Counted from the first letter of the stretch, positions 33,197 through 42,556 are shown. The stretch is 64,000 nt of DNA from Bacteroidota bacterium (GCA_023415275.1 JAEZLJ010000131.1:1-64000); one strand, 5' to 3'. The notes: generated by a model from the sequence alone, not told the origin. Made by a program: numbers and translations.

Positions 33197-34320
33197 TAGA
33201 AGACATTAAAATTCTTGAGGCGGTTGAACGTTACATTTCAGGAGAAATGACTCCTGATGAGCGGGTACATTTTGAAGGGCTCCGCAAGAGCAATCCTGAA
33301 ATTGATCAAATGGTGGTAGAGCATACCTTCTTTTTACAGCAAATGAACCGCTTTGATGAAATCAGGAATTTTAAAAACTTATTAAATGAGAACCATATTC
33401 ACCTGGCTGAAAAAGGGCTCATCAAATCACCCCGCCTGAAGGGAAAGGCTAAGATTATTTATTTATATAATCGCTATAAGCGAGTAGCCGCTATTGCTGC
33501 GTCAATTGCAGGAATAACTGCATTAACCATGAGCGCATTGGTTTGGTCCTTCTCACCTGGCAAACCTACACAGGAAGTACAGGCATTGAGAAGAGAATTA
33601 AAGCAAAGCATTTCAAAGCTGGAGAACAAGAACCACGAGCTGAATCAAAAAATAGATAATGTTAAAGATCAGACCCAGGAAGTGATTCAGACACCACCTA
33701 TAACTTATAAAAGTGGAGGTACGGGTTTCTTACTTGATAGTAAAGGTTATATTGTCACGAACCAACATGTGATAGAAGATGCCAAACATATTGCAGTTCA
33801 GGATAACAATGGGGTTGATTTAAATGCAGTAATTGTTTACAGCGATGCGCAAAAGGATATTGCTATCTTAAAAATCAATGATCCTCGTTATAAATCACCG
33901 GGATCTATACCCTATTCTATCAAACGTTATGGAGGGGATATTGCAGAACCTATTTACACATTGGGTTATCCACGTAATGATATTGTTTATGGAGAAGGTT
34001 ATTTGTCGGCAAAAACTGGTTATAACGGTGATACGTTAAGTTGCCAGATAACCGTTCCTGCCAATAGAGGTAATAGTGGAAGCCCGATCCTAAATAGAAA
34101 TGGTGAAATCATTGGAATTTTGAGTGCCAAACAAAACACAGTTGAAGGCGCAGTATTTGCCATTCATTCGAAATATATCCTTACCGCGCTGAATGAATTG
34201 CAAAAAGACACTTCTTTCAAAAATATAAAAACTCCATCTGTATCCACACTTAAAGGAACAGAAAGAATGCAACAGGTAAAGAAAATTTCTAACTTTGTTT
34301 TTATGGTTAAAGTTGATTAA
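33193..34320 (+). CDS. Anti-sigma-like membrane protein fused to a trypsin-like (S1C) protease domain
   Basis: The 375-residue protein starts at GTG 33193. Residues about 1-90 are a cytoplasmic helical domain (ILEAVERYISGEMTPDERVHFEGL) like Bacteroidota anti-sigma factors; 97-120 form one membrane segment; 127-160 a predicted coiled coil (LRRELKQSISKLENKNHELNQK); about 170-345 a HtrA-type serine protease with the full triad His192 (TNQHVIE), Asp222 (KDIAIL) and Ser295 (GNSGSP). No PDZ domain is present. It overlaps the ECF sigma gene, which implies that it holds and releases that sigma factor in response to periplasmic events. Confidence 0.85.
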   Translation: MIEDIKILEAVERYISGEMTPDERVHFEGLRKSNPEIDQMVVEHTFFLQQMNRFDEIRNFKNLLNENHIHLAEKGLIKSPRLKGKAKIIYLYNRYKRVAAIAASIAGITALTMSALVWSFSPGKPTQEVQALRRELKQSISKLENKNHELNQKIDNVKDQTQEVIQTPPITYKSGGTGFLLDSKGYIVTNQHVIEDAKHIAVQDNNGVDLNAVIVYSDAQKDIAILKINDPRYKSPGSIPYSIKRYGGDIAEPIYTLGYPRNDIVYGEGYLSAKTGYNGDTLSCQITVPANRGNSGSPILNRNGEIIGILSAKQNTVEGAVFAIHSKYILTALNELQKDTSFKNIKTPSVSTLKGTERMQQVKKISNFVFMVKVD

Positions 34321-34338
34321 AGATAAACCATGACATAA

Positions 34339-34372
34339 TAAAAAAAGGTCCTTATGAAAGGACCTTTTTTGA
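34339..34372. terminator. Bidirectional terminator after the sigma/protease operon
   Basis: AAAAAAAGGTCC-TTATGAAA-GGACCTTTTTT between convergent genes. Confidence 0.88.
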
Positions 34373-34388
34373 TTTATTGAAAAATCTA

Positions 34389-35306
34389 TTATACGTTAGA
34401 AGAAATATTCCACAGGCTTTTTGGATAAGCACCTTTAGCAACCAATTCACTCAAACTTTTTTGTACAACCGGTGCATCTTCCTTATAGGTAACACCAAAC
34501 CATTGAGAGGATGTTGGTATAACTTTAATGACCCCAAGATCTTTTTTTATAAACTGATCAGCAGAAAAAGGTATGAGGTATTCTGACTTTGGATTTTCAA
34601 TATTTTCAACCAGAAACGTTTTAAATCCAGCCTGGAGAAAAGAAAATATAGATGGGTGAAAGCACCAAAAATTCATAGATGCCATAGAATCTTCAGGAAG
34701 GGTGTGTTTTTCTCCATTAGGGTCTTCGTAAATAATATTTCCGTTTTCCCTATAGATCTTCAATCTTTCATTGATAGTTACAAGGTTGTTGTTTTTATCA
34801 ACTTCACAAACACCCCGACTTACAGATCCATTTTCAGATAAAGTTTTTGCCAACTCATACCCAATAATAGCGTAAACATCCTCTTTGCATTCAGTTTTTA
34901 AAAACTGGCAAGCCTTCTGAAAGGCATCATTACCATAAAAATCATCTGCATTTATAACTGCAAATGGTCCATCCACTGCCTCTTTTGCACACATAATAGC
35001 GTGAGAGGTTCCCCAGGGCTTAGTCCTGTTTTCGGGAACTTCATAACCTTCCAGGTATTTGTCCATTTCCTGAAATACATACTCTGTTTCAATCTTACCA
35101 TTCAGCTTCGGCTCAAATATTTCCTTAAAGTCATCAGCAAAATCTTCCCTGATGATGAATACCACTTTCTGGAAGCCTGCCTTTATTGCATCAAAGATGG
35201 AATAATCCATAATGGTTTCACCACTTGGTCCAAACTGTTGAATTTGTTTCATACTTCCGTATCTCGATGCCATGCCGGCTGCCATAATTACTAATGTAGG
35301 TTTCAT
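34389..35306 (-). CDS. Sugar-phosphate nucleotidyltransferase family protein
   Basis: The 305-residue GT-A-fold protein begins MKPTLVIMAAGMASRYGSMKQIQQFGPSGETIMDY: a variant of the NTP-transferase GG-x-GTRL motif with A-G-x-A-S-R-Y-G, then the metal-binding Asp pair in AVINADDFYGND. The family includes nucleotide-sugar pyrophosphorylases; this subgroup, common in Bacteroidota and Firmicutes, has no firmly known sugar. Standing alone, its pathway cannot be read from context. Confidence 0.85.
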   Translation of the reverse strand: MKPTLVIMAAGMASRYGSMKQIQQFGPSGETIMDYSIFDAIKAGFQKVVFIIREDFADDFKEIFEPKLNGKIETEYVFQEMDKYLEGYEVPENRTKPWGTSHAIMCAKEAVDGPFAVINADDFYGNDAFQKACQFLKTECKEDVYAIIGYELAKTLSENGSVSRGVCEVDKNNNLVTINERLKIYRENGNIIYEDPNGEKHTLPEDSMASMNFWCFHPSIFSFLQAGFKTFLVENIENPKSEYLIPFSADQFIKKDLGVIKVIPTSSQWFGVTYKEDAPVVQKSLSELVAKGAYPKSLWNISSNV

Positions 35307-35359
35307 ATATGATTTTTAAATCGGGCCCGAAATTAAATAAATTAGAATTTTGCCTGATA

Positions 35360-36253
35360 ATGAGTTTTATCCCATTCCAAAAAAGTAAAGTCGTCCCCAT
35401 TACCCTAAACTATAAATTTCATACCACGGTGGATGTATTGAGATTGGATGAAATTCACCCGGTAGTTTCAGGAAATAAGTGGTTTAAATTAAAGAAATAT
35501 GTTTCAGACGCTCTAGAAAACAACAAAAAAGGGATTTTAACCTATGGGGGGCCTTATTCTAATCATATTGTAGCCACAGCCGCAACCTGTAAATACTATA
35601 ATTTAAAAAGTATAGGAATTATTCGTGGGGAAAGACCGAAAATACTTTCACACACGCTTCAACAAGCGCTCGATTATAGTATGCAATTGCACTTCGTAAC
35701 AAGAGGTGACTATAAACAAAAATATATACCTGAACAAGTTTTCTCAAGGATTGACTTATCCGAATATTCAATAGTGGATGAAGGAGGTTATGGAATGAAG
35801 GGGATGATGGGGGCACGCGATATAATAAAGGAAACAGATAAAAATGAATATACACATATTATAGCAGCTGTAGGTACCGGCACCATGCTAAGTGGCCTGA
35901 TAGCAGGGGCATTACCAGGGCAAAAAATTATAGGTATTCCGGTATTGAAAGACGATTCCCTGGAACAAAAAATAAAAGCTTTAGTGCTGACAGACAGGCA
36001 TGATTTCGAATTAAACTACAACTATCATTTTGGAGGTTATGCTAAATATAACCCGGAATTGATACGATTTATGAATAATTGGTATGAACAATACGGAATA
36101 CCAACTGATTTTGTATATACCGGAAAGTTATTTTTTGCTTTACATGACCTGCTTTCCAAAGATGCACTAAATAAAGAGAACAATATTCTTTGCATCCATA
36201 GTGGGGGGTTACAGGGAAATTTATCCCTACCGAAGGGAACGTTAATATTTTAA
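35360..36253 (+). CDS. PLP-dependent deaminase, D-cysteine desulfhydrase/ACC deaminase family
   Basis: The 297-residue fold-type II PLP protein has the PLP-lysine motif SGNKWFKLKKYV, the phosphate/substrate loop YGGPYSNHIVATAATC, and AVGTGTMLSGLIAGA. This fits the D-cysteine desulfhydrase/1-aminocyclopropane-1-carboxylate deaminase family; the substrate cannot be decided from sequence. It is shorter than E. coli DcyD (about 330 residues). I use the ATG at 35360 rather than one 51 bases upstream that lies in the divergent promoter region. Confidence 0.87.
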   Translation: MSFIPFQKSKVVPITLNYKFHTTVDVLRLDEIHPVVSGNKWFKLKKYVSDALENNKKGILTYGGPYSNHIVATAATCKYYNLKSIGIIRGERPKILSHTLQQALDYSMQLHFVTRGDYKQKYIPEQVFSRIDLSEYSIVDEGGYGMKGMMGARDIIKETDKNEYTHIIAAVGTGTMLSGLIAGALPGQKIIGIPVLKDDSLEQKIKALVLTDRHDFELNYNYHFGGYAKYNPELIRFMNNWYEQYGIPTDFVYTGKLFFALHDLLSKDALNKENNILCIHSGGLQGNLSLPKGTLIF

Positions 36254-36315
36254 GTTTAAAACCAGCCTGCAATTATATTTGCATGGCTTGTAAAACTGGT
36301 AGTTAAAGTCTTTTT

Positions 36316-37002
36316 ATGCGTTTTATTTATCTGTACTTTTTAATAATCCTGATGTTGGTTGGTTTCTCTGGTGCTATCGCACAGGATACCCTACCAAAAT
36401 TTTCTGTCAGAAATGCGGGGAGCAATCGAATTATTATTGGTTGGGTAAACAATTATCCTGTTACCAAACAAATTTCGATTCAACGATCATTTGATAGTTT
36501 AAAAAATTATAAAACCATTTTAAGTGTTGCAGATCCAAGCGCGATACAAAATGGTTTTGCTGATACAAAAGCTGCAAATGACCATATGTTTTACAGGCTA
36601 TTTATCAACCTGGATAAAGGAGAGTTTTTTGTTACTCAACCAAAAAAACCTTTCATCGACTCCTCTGTGATTTTAACTCCGGTTGTAAACCAACCTAAAT
36701 TTAAAGAAGACATAATAAATAAACCTATTCCTAAAAAACCGGATTTTGTACCATCATTTTATGTGTATACTAATAAGGATGGATATGTTTTTATAAATCT
36801 GCCAGATGCTGACAAAAAGAAATATCACATTAAGTTCTTTGAGGAAAATGACGACCTGCTATTTGAGATCAAAAGCATTAAAGAACCTGCTTTAACGCTT
36901 GATAAAACAAACTTTATACATTCAGGATGGTTTAAGTTTGAATTGTATAGCGATGAAAAATTAGTAGAAAAAAATAAGTTTTATCTTTCTAAGGAATTTT
37001 AA
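36316..37002 (+). CDS. Exported hypothetical protein
   Basis: The 228-residue protein has a signal peptide (about 1-22, GFSGAIAQ). Residues about 28-105 look like a fibronectin-type beta-sandwich (RNAGSNRIIIGWVNNYPVTKQISIQRSFDSLKNY), then a Pro/Lys-rich linker (about 110-145) and a second beta-rich domain. Similar two-domain proteins with this N-terminal pattern occur in Chitinophagaceae, but I know no function. Its stop overlaps that of lipB on the other strand. Confidence 0.75.
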   Translation: MRFIYLYFLIILMLVGFSGAIAQDTLPKFSVRNAGSNRIIIGWVNNYPVTKQISIQRSFDSLKNYKTILSVADPSAIQNGFADTKAANDHMFYRLFINLDKGEFFVTQPKKPFIDSSVILTPVVNQPKFKEDIINKPIPKKPDFVPSFYVYTNKDGYVFINLPDADKKKYHIKFFEENDDLLFEIKSIKEPALTLDKTNFIHSGWFKFELYSDEKLVEKNKFYLSKEF

Positions 37003-37715
37003 GCAGCAATAACTTTCACATTAAATATTATTTCGAAATATTTGATGATCTTTTCTTTTACCGATGATACATCAATGGAATATCCTAGTTCCTCTTTCAT
37101 TGAAGTGACTTTTTTATTTTCAATGCCACATGGAATGATGTGATCAAAATACTTCAGGTCTGTATTTACATTTAGAGCAAATCCATGCATGGTAATCCAC
37201 CTGCTACACCGAACACCCATTGCACAGATTTTACGTTCTTTACCCTTAATTGAGCTATCAATCCAAACACCTGTTTCTCCTTTAGATCTTTGTCCATCGA
37301 TACCAAAATCTTTGAGAGTGAGAATAATTACTTCTTCTAAATCACGCAGATATCTCCCAATATCAGTATAGAAATTTTCAAGATCAAGAATAGGATATCC
37401 CACTATTTGTTCAGGACCGTGAAAGGTAATATCACCTCCCCTATTTGTATGGTAAAATTGTATTCCCATATTTATACGTTGGCTTTCACTGATCAAGACA
37501 TGGTCAATCTTACCACTTTTACCCAGGGTATAAACGGGAGGGTGCTCAACAAACAATAAATAATTTTGAGTACGTAGCTTTTCAGGGCCCTCTGAAAACT
37601 GACTTAAACCAGCTTTAATATCAAGGTTTCTTTTCAATAAATTTTCCTGATAATCCCAGGCTTCCTTATAATCCATGATCGCCAGGTCCCTGCATTCCAC
37701 AATATTGGCATCCAT
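36999..37715 (-). CDS. lipB: Lipoyl(octanoyl) transferase
   Basis: The 238-residue enzyme moves octanoate from acyl carrier protein to lipoyl domains. It shows NRGGDITFHGPEQIVGYPILDL (the LipB signature RGGDxTFHGPGQ), the catalytic Lys162 region ERKICAMGVRCSRWITMHGFALNV and catalytic Cys196 in IIPCGIENKKVTS. Its stop overlaps the end of the convergent upstream gene by three bases. Confidence 0.95.
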   Translation of the reverse strand: MDANIVECRDLAIMDYKEAWDYQENLLKRNLDIKAGLSQFSEGPEKLRTQNYLLFVEHPPVYTLGKSGKIDHVLISESQRINMGIQFYHTNRGGDITFHGPEQIVGYPILDLENFYTDIGRYLRDLEEVIILTLKDFGIDGQRSKGETGVWIDSSIKGKERKICAMGVRCSRWITMHGFALNVNTDLKYFDHIIPCGIENKKVTSMKEELGYSIDVSSVKEKIIKYFEIIFNVKVIAA

Positions 37716-37743
37716 ATCTCAAAAATACCAACTTTACTCCCTT

Positions 37744-37751
37744 TATTTTTG
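37744..37751 (+). promoter_or_regulatory. -7 promoter box of rluD-like gene
   Basis: TATTTTTG, exact TAnnTTTG match, only six bases before the ATG, suggesting a nearly leaderless mRNA. Confidence 0.5.
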
Positions 37752-37757
37752 CATTAT

Positions 37758-38816
37758 ATGGATAAGGAACCATTGAACCCCTTAAATGAGGAACAGCAGG
37801 AGAATAATGATGAACTCTATGAAAGATTCATTTTCACTATAGATAAAGGTCAGGAGCCGTTTCGTATTGATAAGTTTCTAATGAATCGCCTGGAAGGGGC
37901 GACAAGAAATAAACTTCAACGTGCTATCAATACCGGCCTGGTATTGGTAAACAATAAGGAAGTTAAACAAAACTATAAGGTGAAGCCATTTGATCAAATT
38001 GTAATATATTCTGATCTTTCACCTGAATCAACAGAAATTGTACCTGAAAAAATTCCTTTAAATATTGTTTTTGAGGACGATGATATCATTATTGTGAATA
38101 AACCTGCAGGAATGGTAGTTCATCCCGGAAGTGGAAATTATAATGGTACTCTTCTCAATGGTATTGCATGGTATCTTCAACAAAAGAGCCCAAATATTAC
38201 GGAAGACATATTGCCCCGCTTTGGCCTTGTTCACAGAATTGACAAAAATACCAGTGGATTATTAGTACTGGCAAAGAATGATAAAGCGATGCGCCACCTG
38301 GCAAAACAATTTTATGACCATACCGTAAAAAGAAAATATATGGCACTGGTCTGGGGTGACATTCAAAATGATTCCGGAACTGTCATAGCAAATGTAGGTC
38401 GCAATTTAAGGTATAGAAAACTATTTGAAGCGTACCCTGAAGGGGATCATGGGAAAGAAGCTATAACTCATTATTCGGTTTTAGAAAGATTTAATTATGT
38501 AACCTTGGTGCAATGCATTTTGGAAACAGGAAGGACACACCAGATAAGGGTACATATGAAGCACATAGGCCATCCTTTGTTTAACGATGACTTTTATGGA
38601 GGTGACAAAATTGTAAAAGGAACCATTTTCAGCAAGTATAAACAGTTTGTTGATAATTGCTTTATGGTTTGCCAAAGACAAGCCTTACATGCAAAAACAC
38701 TTGGTTTTATTCACCCTGGAACAGGTGAAGAAGTTTTTTTTGAAACAGAGCTACCGAAAGATATAAGCGAAGTGATTGAAAAATGGAGAGGCTATGTTAA
38801 AACAATTAAGGTTTAA
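37758..38816 (+). CDS. RluA/RluD-family 23S rRNA pseudouridine synthase
   Basis: The 352-residue protein has an N-terminal S4 RNA-binding domain (about 34-90, RIDKFLMNRLEGATRNKLQRAINTGLVLVNNKEVK) and the pseudouridine synthase domain with the catalytic Asp162 in GLVHRIDKNTSGLLVLAKND and the family motif HTHQIRVHMKHIGHPL-type ETGRTHQIRVHM. Length and S4 domain fit RluD, acting on 23S rRNA. ATG at 37758 is preferred to TTG at 37749. Confidence 0.93.
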   Translation: MDKEPLNPLNEEQQENNDELYERFIFTIDKGQEPFRIDKFLMNRLEGATRNKLQRAINTGLVLVNNKEVKQNYKVKPFDQIVIYSDLSPESTEIVPEKIPLNIVFEDDDIIIVNKPAGMVVHPGSGNYNGTLLNGIAWYLQQKSPNITEDILPRFGLVHRIDKNTSGLLVLAKNDKAMRHLAKQFYDHTVKRKYMALVWGDIQNDSGTVIANVGRNLRYRKLFEAYPEGDHGKEAITHYSVLERFNYVTLVQCILETGRTHQIRVHMKHIGHPLFNDDFYGGDKIVKGTIFSKYKQFVDNCFMVCQRQALHAKTLGFIHPGTGEEVFFETELPKDISEVIEKWRGYVKTIKV

Positions 38817-38827
38817 TGAGTAGTTAA

Positions 38828-39748
38828 TCACTCTTTTTTAAAATCATATAAAGTAGCTGTAAAAGTTCCTCTTTCTCTTTTTTTGAAAAGCACTTTCCAA
38901 TCACCTTTATATCGTAGTACCTGGGGAATCAGCCATTCCCCAAATTTTGTCATTTCCACTTCCATGTGTACATTAAAATCATAAACAGGAGTATTATAAC
39001 TCAGATCATAATTCCTACCTACTATTTCCATGGTTTTAGCGTTAAACCATGTGGTTATGTTATCAAAAACAATCTTGTTCCTATCTGAATTTTTTAGGCC
39101 TTCTTTTGCTCTAATAGTAAATACATAGCAATTCTGTCCACTCATTTCTCCCATATCTATCAGGTAATCATAGTACCTGAACATACCCGGATCAAAAATA
39201 TCCACCTTATCTCCCATAAAAGGTATTCCAGGAATCTTTTTACCAGGATCAAAAAATAGCATTTTTAATTGTTCCTTATGTTTCGCAAGACCGGATTTAT
39301 CCTTAATACTCCGCTCTATTCCGTGAACTATATTATTTTCATTGCAAATTTTTCCAGTGGTAAAAAAAAGGCTTGAATATAAAGCAGCTGTATAATATTC
39401 CATTATTTCGCCCTGCATTTGTTCTTGTAAGACCTCCATTGTACGGCAACCATCAACCCTATGTTGCCTGGTTTTACTATTCAGGGATGCAATTATTTGC
39501 CCCGATTTATCCATCATCCTAATGTCATTTATGGATGTATATCCAACCAGGTGTAGTGTTCTAAAAGCCTTATAAAAGCTGGAGTCTTCCTTAACTCTCC
39601 TGAGAAAGTTCATAACATTAAGGTCGTTGCGGATAACAACCTCGCTCATAACGGTTACTTTACTTAAAGTATTTATTTCTGATGTATCGCTTTGCCCAAA
39701 ACAGGATATTGTAATGAAACAAAAAAGTAATCTTATAATATTTACCAT
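38828..39748 (-). CDS. Exported hypothetical protein
   Basis: The 306-residue protein begins MVNIIRLLFCFITISCFGQ, a signal peptide typical of Bacteroidota (FGQ cleavage). The mature protein is beta-rich with conserved-looking stretches (LHLVGYTSINDIRMMDKSG, DIFDPGMFRYYDYLIDMGEMSGQNCYVFTIRAKE, WLIPQVLRYKGDWKVLFKKRE). The FTIRAKE and GRNYDLSYNTPVYDFNVHMEV parts resemble outer-membrane-associated DUF families related to carboxypeptidase-regulatory proteins, but I cannot name one. The ATG at 39748 is used; the longer frame needs TTG. Confidence 0.75.
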   Translation of the reverse strand: MVNIIRLLFCFITISCFGQSDTSEINTLSKVTVMSEVVIRNDLNVMNFLRRVKEDSSFYKAFRTLHLVGYTSINDIRMMDKSGQIIASLNSKTRQHRVDGCRTMEVLQEQMQGEIMEYYTAALYSSLFFTTGKICNENNIVHGIERSIKDKSGLAKHKEQLKMLFFDPGKKIPGIPFMGDKVDIFDPGMFRYYDYLIDMGEMSGQNCYVFTIRAKEGLKNSDRNKIVFDNITTWFNAKTMEIVGRNYDLSYNTPVYDFNVHMEVEMTKFGEWLIPQVLRYKGDWKVLFKKRERGTFTATLYDFKKE

Positions 39749-39807
39749 AATTGAATGCAAAGAACCATAGCATCATATGGAATGATATCCATTTTTCTTT
39801 AAAATAA

Positions 39808-40392
39808 CTATTTTGAAAAAGACATTTTATAATCCACTTTTATATTTCCCCTGGAGATGTCATCGAGTTTTCTTTTGAGCAACTTTCTTTTTAATGGCGA
39901 CAGGTAATCAATAAAGAGTTTTCCATCAATATGATCATATTCATGGAGGATGATCCGGGCAGTAACGCCATTAAATGTTTTAGTATGTTTCTTAAAGTTT
40001 TGATCCATGTATTCAAGGGTTACTTCTTCAGCCCGATAAATGTCTTCCCTGATCTTTGGAATGCTTAAACATCCTTCATTATATGCCCAATCATCACCAA
40101 GTTCTTCAATAACATGAGCATTAATGAAAACTTGTTTAATTCCCGGAGCATCTGGATAATTTTCCTCTTCCCTATCTTTTTCATCCATATTAGCAAATAT
40201 CTGGGCACTATCCATTACAAAAAGCCTGATGTCCCGACCTATTTGAGGAGCTGCAAGGCCAACGCCATTACTGGCGTACATAGTCTCCCACATATCTTCA
40301 ATTAATTTGTCCAGGTTAGGATAGTTGGCCTCAATATCATTTCCTACTTTTCGTAAAATAGGATTGCCATAAGCTACTATAGGTAAAATCAT
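39808..40392 (-). CDS. def: Peptide deformylase
   Basis: The 194-residue metalloenzyme removes the formyl group from nascent proteins. All three motifs are present: GVGLAAPQIG, EGCLSIP (metal ligand Cys108) and ILHEYDHIDG (metal ligands His150 and His154, catalytic Glu151). An acidic insert (about 68-83) is seen, as in other Bacteroidota. A gap of about 80 bases separates it from ruvX upstream. Confidence 0.96.
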   Translation of the reverse strand: MILPIVAYGNPILRKVGNDIEANYPNLDKLIEDMWETMYASNGVGLAAPQIGRDIRLFVMDSAQIFANMDEKDREEENYPDAPGIKQVFINAHVIEELGDDWAYNEGCLSIPKIREDIYRAEEVTLEYMDQNFKKHTKTFNGVTARIILHEYDHIDGKLFIDYLSPLKRKLLKRKLDDISRGNIKVDYKMSFSK

Positions 40393-40420
40393 TGTTATTA
40401 ATTTGTATATGTTCCAGGCA

Positions 40421-40428
40421 CAAAAATA
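40421..40428 (-). promoter_or_regulatory. -7 promoter box of def
   Basis: TATTTTTG on the minus strand, exact TAnnTTTG match, 28 bases before the ATG. Confidence 0.5.
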
Positions 40429-40472
40429 AAGTAATGACCAATGCCAGAAACTCCTTGTAAACCTATTAACAG

Positions 40473-40889
40473 TTAATGTTGGTTGTATTGCATAAATTCC
40501 TGAAGAAGAATAGTGGCGGCTATCTCATCTACAGTTTCTTTTACTTGCCTTTGTTTTTTATTTAGCCCCATATCAATCATTGCCTGAGAAGCTAATTTGG
40601 AAGTAAATCTTTCATCAACTTCATGGATAGGAATGGAAGGAAAGAATTTTTTGAATGCTATTATAAACTTCTGTACAAAAGGGGTTGCATGTGTAGCAGT
40701 GTCATTCCAATTTACAGGCATTCCAATAATTACCCTTTCCACCTGTTCTTTATTGAAATATTCCTTTAAAAAGCCAATCAGTTTCGGTGTCTCCACTGTT
40801 GTTAGGCCGGAAGCTATAATTTTCAAGGGGTCAGAAACAGCAATTCCGCTTCTAACTTTACCATAATCTATTGCTAGTAACCTACCCAT
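40473..40889 (-). CDS. ruvX: Holliday junction resolvase-like protein / pre-16S rRNA nuclease
   Basis: The 138-residue YqgF-family RNase H-fold protein begins MGRLLAIDYGKVRSGIAVSDPLK, with the catalytic Asp in AIDYG, and has VIGMPVNWNDTAT and the Glu/Arg-rich VDERFTSKLA; the last Asp lies in KETVDEIAATILLQEF. I use the ATG at 40889: the longer frame adds a hydrophobic N-terminus that overlaps the end of the neighbouring ubiA-like gene's downstream region and is not typical. It probably trims the 5' end of 16S rRNA. Confidence 0.92.
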   Translation of the reverse strand: MGRLLAIDYGKVRSGIAVSDPLKIIASGLTTVETPKLIGFLKEYFNKEQVERVIIGMPVNWNDTATHATPFVQKFIIAFKKFFPSIPIHEVDERFTSKLASQAMIDMGLNKKQRQVKETVDEIAATILLQEFMQYNQH

Positions 40890-40932
40890 AATTAAACCTA
40901 ATAAAACAAGATAGATAAAATCAACAAGTAAT

Positions 40933-41841
40933 TTATTTAACAAATAAGTCAGATATAACAAATACGGCAAAAACAACGCTGGCTATACCATTCATTGTCA
41001 TAAATGCTAGGTTCACTCTCCTAAGATCATTAGGCTTAACAATTGAGTGTTGATAAACCAGGCAAATTCCAAATACTAATACACCAAGCCAATACAGCCA
41101 GCCAAAGAATCCTAATTTACCTGCAAGAACTACGGTTGCCAAACTCAGCAGATGCAATATTTCTGAAATTCTTAATCCACTTTCCTTACCCAAGACGGCT
41201 GGAATCGAATAAAGACTTTGAGATTGATCAAATTCCACATCCTGTAATGCATAAATAATATCAAAACCACTTACCCAAAATAATACTGCGAATGAAAAAA
41301 GAATTGGTAACCAGTGAAAGCTTCCGGTAACAGCTAAATATGCCCCTATAGGTGCTAAAGCCAAACCTATACCCAGAATAATGTGACATAAGGCAGTAAA
41401 ACGTTTCGTATAACTGTAACCTAAAACCACAATAAGTGCTACGGGAGATAAGTAAAAACACAAATGGTTTATAAAATAGGTAGTAAGAATAAATAAGCCA
41501 CAATTAAATATGGTAAAAATTAAGGCATTTGAAGGGGTAATAATACCCTTGGGTATTTCCCTGATTTCAGTCCTCGGATTCAATGCATCCCATTTATAAT
41601 CAAGGTACCGGTTAAAGGCCATTGCGGCGCTCCTGGCGAATACCATACACAGGATTACGAGACCAAGTTTAAGCAAAATGAAATCCCATTCAATATTTAT
41701 AGGAAATATCCTTGTATGCCAGCCTGGAACGATCGATGTAAAATCAGCGATTCCTAAAAAATAACCAATCAAGGCAAAAGGCATTGCAAAGATGGTGTGG
41801 GAAAATTTTATTAAAGAGAGATAATTTTTTATACTATTCAT
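40933..41841 (-). CDS. UbiA-family prenyltransferase, probably for menaquinone synthesis
   Basis: The 302-residue integral membrane protein has about eight hydrophobic segments and the two Asp-rich prenyl-diphosphate motifs: NRYLDYKWDALNPRT (about 76-90) and YALQDVEFDQSQS (about 198-210). It belongs to the 4-hydroxybenzoate polyprenyltransferase-like group. In menaquinone-only Bacteroidota this group is usually the futalosine-pathway enzyme MqnP rather than a true UbiA; the rest of the pathway is not in the window, so this is inference. Confidence 0.88.
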   Translation of the reverse strand: MNSIKNYLSLIKFSHTIFAMPFALIGYFLGIADFTSIVPGWHTRIFPINIEWDFILLKLGLVILCMVFARSAAMAFNRYLDYKWDALNPRTEIREIPKGIITPSNALIFTIFNCGLFILTTYFINHLCFYLSPVALIVVLGYSYTKRFTALCHIILGIGLALAPIGAYLAVTGSFHWLPILFSFAVLFWVSGFDIIYALQDVEFDQSQSLYSIPAVLGKESGLRISEILHLLSLATVVLAGKLGFFGWLYWLGVLVFGICLVYQHSIVKPNDLRRVNLAFMTMNGIASVVFAVFVISDLFVK

Positions 41842-41851
41842 AAGGAAGTTG

Positions 41852-41859
41852 CAAAGGTA
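41852..41859 (-). promoter_or_regulatory. -7 promoter box of the UbiA-family gene
   Basis: TACCTTTG on the minus strand, exact TAnnTTTG match, ten bases before the ATG. Confidence 0.5.
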
Positions 41860-41923
41860 ATTTCAATTTTTTCAGCAAGACTTGTGATTTGAATAATTGA
41901 AAACTATGAGAAAAATCATGATA

Positions 41924-42451
41924 TTATTTCCCTTTTGCTTTTTGTAGCTTATTCCTTACAAGTTCCCAAAGAACTACCCCTGCTGCCACTGAAACATTTA
42001 GAGAGTGTTTCATCCCAAATTGTGGAATTTCCAGGCATCCATCACAATTTTCTATGGTTGTTTGTTCAACTCCTGTAACCTCATTGCCAAAAACTACAGC
42101 AAGCTTGCCTTCAAATTGCTGAATATCATCCAATTTTAAACTATTTATAGCCTGTTCTACTGCAAAAATTCGATATCCTTGTTGTCGCAATTCCTCTAAA
42201 GCACTATTTACATTGTTAAAATGTTTCCAATGTACGGTTTCATCGGCGCCGAGAGCTGTTTTTCTGATCTCCTTATGGGGAGGATAAGCAGTATAGCCGC
42301 ATAGATAAATAGCTTCGATTAAAAAAGCATCAGCTGTACGAAAAATGCTGCCCACATTATATGCACTCCTAACGTTTTCCAAAACAGCTACAATAGGCAT
42401 TTTAGCTGATTCCCTGAATTCTTCAACTGATTTACGATTCAATTCTTTCAT
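41924..42451 (-). CDS. SpoU/TrmH-family RNA 2'-O-methyltransferase
   Basis: The 175-residue SPOUT protein has the three SpoU motifs: NVRSAYNVGSIFRTADAF, VFGNEVTGVEQTTIENCDG and IPQFGMKHSLNVSVAAGVVLWEL, forming the knotted SAM site. It lacks the N-terminal L30e-like substrate-binding domain, so it is like the short TrmH/TrmL group. Target RNA is unknown. The ATG at 42451 is chosen; the longer frame needs GTG. Divergent from mutS. Confidence 0.9.
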   Translation of the reverse strand: MKELNRKSVEEFRESAKMPIVAVLENVRSAYNVGSIFRTADAFLIEAIYLCGYTAYPPHKEIRKTALGADETVHWKHFNNVNSALEELRQQGYRIFAVEQAINSLKLDDIQQFEGKLAVVFGNEVTGVEQTTIENCDGCLEIPQFGMKHSLNVSVAAGVVLWELVRNKLQKAKGK

Positions 42452-42556
42452 TGACAGTTTTCTCACCTAACTCAAAATTTTGCAGCAAAAGTAACCAGCC
42501 ATTTCATTCGTGGATAAAAAGTCTGGTTATATAGGCAGATTTCCTAAAGTGGCACT

